This document shows, piece by piece, positions 62,762 through 64,000 of a stretch of DNA of 64,000 bases. The position numbers were made by a program, and so were the translations under genes. Under the pieces are notes generated by a model. That model saw nothing but the letters and a program-made list of their open reading frames with translations, did no database searches and was not told the DNA's origin. The DNA is from an uncultured Opitutia bacterium. Its GTDB lineage: Bacteria > Verrucomicrobiota > Verrucomicrobiia > Opitutales > Opitutaceae. Within the stretch, counting starts at the first letter, position 1. Every line of letters begins with the position of its first letter. The stretch spans positions 52,379-116,378 of the forward strand of contig CAIPAH010000011.1 of NCBI GenBank assembly GCA_903862955.1, in the 5' to 3' direction.

Positions 62762-62851
62762 TTATCGCGGAAACGCGGATGAGCGGAAACGCGAAACCCA
62801 TGCATCGAATTCATTTCCCGGTGTTTCCGCACCTCCGCACTTCCGCGATAA
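62762..62851. repeat. Octamer-word inverted repeat upstream of the MetE-like gene
   Basis: The left arm (62762-62797) repeats GCGGAAAC-type 8-nt words; the right arm (62821-62851) is its reverse complement, sharing TTATCGCGGAA at the outer end. It is in the divergent gap between the PhyH-like and MetE-like genes. Confidence 0.82.
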
Positions 62852-62875
62852 ATTCCGGGTTCGCATTTTCCGTCC

Positions 62876-62905
62876 TCCATCTCCCATCTCCTATCTCCCA
62901 TCTCT
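62876..62905. repeat. CCCATCT heptamer array before the MetE-like start
   Basis: Four 7-nt words close to CCCATCT in tandem, ending six bases before the ATG at 62912. It is pyrimidine-rich, so no Shine-Dalgarno sequence exists in the leader. No facing array was found nearby, unlike the other word arrays. Confidence 0.75.
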
Positions 62906-62911
62906 AATTTT

Positions 62912-63928
62912 ATGTCCAAGATTCCCTCCAAGCCCCGCATTCTCACCACGACCGTCGGCTCGTATCCGGTGCCTGACTGGCTCGCCGCGCTGCCCAGCGA
63001 ACAGGCCGTGATCGACGCCACGCGCGTCGTCTTCGACCTCCAGCGCCAGGCCGGCATCGACCTGCCCACGGACGGCGAACTTTACCGCTTCGACGTTAAC
63101 CACCCCGACACCAATGGGATGATCGAATACTTCATCCGCCCGATGGCCGGCATCTCGTCCGTCGTCGGCCGCTCCGTCACCGAGGAATTTTCCCGCCACC
63201 ACCCGATGGGCTTCCGCCGCAAGCCGGCCGGCGTCGTCACCGGCAAGCTCGGCGAGGGTTCGCTCAACCTGCTCGGCGACTGCCAGCGCGCCGCGGCCGT
63301 CGCCGGCGGTCCGTTCAAGTTCACCGTCACGAGCCCTTACATGCTCGCGCGCACGCTGCTCGACCACCACTACGGCAGCTTCGACAAGCTCACCATGGCC
63401 CTTGGCGAAGCCCTCGCCGCACAGATGCCCGGCCTGCCCGCGCCCTGCATCCAGGTCGACGAGGCCAATATCCCCGGCAATCCCGCCGACGCCCCCCTCG
63501 CCGCCGCGTCGATGAATCTCGTGCTCGACCAGATCGAGGGCGAGCGCGCCGTGCATTTCTGTTTCGGCAATTACGGCGGCCAGACGATCCAGAAGGGTAA
63601 CTGGCAAAAACTCGTCGATTTCCTCAACGCGCTCCACTGCGACCACCTCGTGCTCGAGCTCGCCCACCGCCCGAAGAGCGACATCGATGCCCTCAAGCAG
63701 ATCGACAAGAAGATCTCCCTCGGCATCGGCGTGATCGACATCAAGGTGAACCACATTGAGACCGCCGACGAAGTCGCGTCGCGCATCGAGGCCGTCGAGA
63801 AAAAGGTCGGCCCCGGCCGCGTGCGCTGGGTTCACCCCGACTGCGGCTTCTGGATGCTCAAGCGCAGCATCGCCGACCGCAAAGTCGAGGCCCTCGTCGC
63901 CGGCCGCGACAAATACCTCGGGCTGTAA
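62912..63928 (+). CDS. Methionine synthase II (MetE C-terminal)-like methyltransferase
   Basis: A 338-residue TIM-barrel of the cobalamin-independent methionine synthase C-terminal family. The N-terminus has TTTVGSYPVPDWL, the zinc site fits H215/C217 (HFCFGN) with C311 (HPDCGF), and Glu184 (VDEANIP) fits the fourth position. The short form lacks the N-terminal MetE barrel, so it may use a small methyl donor other than methyltetrahydrofolate-triglutamate. The reading frame abuts the heptamer array at 62876-62905. It is the only one-carbon gene in this end of the window and may connect functionally with the URO-D/DUF1638 set; that link is inference. Confidence 0.85.
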   Translation: MSKIPSKPRILTTTVGSYPVPDWLAALPSEQAVIDATRVVFDLQRQAGIDLPTDGELYRFDVNHPDTNGMIEYFIRPMAGISSVVGRSVTEEFSRHHPMGFRRKPAGVVTGKLGEGSLNLLGDCQRAAAVAGGPFKFTVTSPYMLARTLLDHHYGSFDKLTMALGEALAAQMPGLPAPCIQVDEANIPGNPADAPLAAASMNLVLDQIEGERAVHFCFGNYGGQTIQKGNWQKLVDFLNALHCDHLVLELAHRPKSDIDALKQIDKKISLGIGVIDIKVNHIETADEVASRIEAVEKKVGPGRVRWVHPDCGFWMLKRSIADRKVEALVAGRDKYLGL

Positions 63929-63941
63929 TCCAACCAAGGCA

Positions 63942-63974
63942 TTTGCCCGCGAATCACGCGAATTGACGCGAATG
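63942..63974. repeat. GCGAAT inverted repeat, copy 5 (partial)
   Basis: A left arm with three GCGAAT words in the spacing of copies 2-4 begins 14 nt after the MetE-like stop. The matching right arm would lie past the window end and cannot be seen. Confidence 0.75.
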
Positions 63975-64000
63975 TCGGGAAAGAGATCCGGACAGATCGG

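Overview
The window is about 64 kb of GC-rich DNA from a Gram-negative bacterium: it encodes outer-membrane barrels, a TonB-dependent receptor and a lipoprotein. Several traits together suggest Verrucomicrobiota, most likely Opitutales/Opitutaceae: a URO-D-family protein beside polysaccharide-degrading enzymes, a tandem ThyX-like protein, split nuoC and nuoD, and many short dispersed repeats. This placement is inferred from gene content; no phylogenetic marker was tested.

Layout. (1) 1-13202 (+): a metal-handling island. It holds the 3' end of an outer-membrane protein, a small Cys-rich exported protein, a CusB-like adaptor with a heavy-metal-binding domain, a CusA-type RND pump, a CopA-like P1B ATPase with the same metal-binding motif, a His-rich membrane protein, an ABC ATPase/permease pair, a His-rich lipoprotein and a His-rich COG0523 GTPase. 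(2) 13235-28085: a carbohydrate cluster. It has a URO-D-family protein (-), a 1439-aa multidomain lyase-like protein, a nitrilase-family hydrolase, a DUF1638 protein and a heparinase II/III-like protein (all +), then an SGNH hydrolase and an ABC sugar importer (all -). (3) 28182-34467: a WD40 protein, a DUF481-like outer-membrane protein, a second COG0523 GTPase, a small His/Cys protein and a TonB-dependent receptor; the last three look like a metal-acquisition set. (4) 34455-43457: housekeeping genes ftsY, nusB, rarA, a comEC-like gene, an exo/endonuclease/phosphatase protein, a ThyX-like protein and small hypotheticals. (5) 43604-58010: a YXWGXW-repeat protein, then the complex I operon nuoBCDEFGHIJKLMN on the minus strand, without nuoA. 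(6) 58215-64000: tRNA-Ser(GGA), a large glycosyltransferase-like membrane protein, two small membrane proteins, a phytanoyl-CoA-dioxygenase-like enzyme and a MetE-C-like methyltransferase.

Function. Region 1 reads as one efflux and trafficking system: periplasmic export by CusBA, cytoplasmic export by the P-type ATPase, and Zn/Cu allocation by the GTPase and ABC unit. Region 2 reads as uptake and breakdown of an acidic polysaccharide, with corrinoid/one-carbon-type accessory genes whose role is unknown. Region 5 supplies NADH:quinone oxidoreductase.

The most unusual signal is not a protein. Intergenic spaces, and two coding sequences, carry several families of short inverted repeats. Their arms are built from 7-10-nt tandem words. 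Five copies of one family share a GCGAAT word, two of them breaking up an otherwise tight nuo operon, and some word arrays lie directly against start codons where a Shine-Dalgarno site would be expected. No insertion sequence, CRISPR array, prophage or rRNA was seen. No gene-free stretch exceeds 300 bases.
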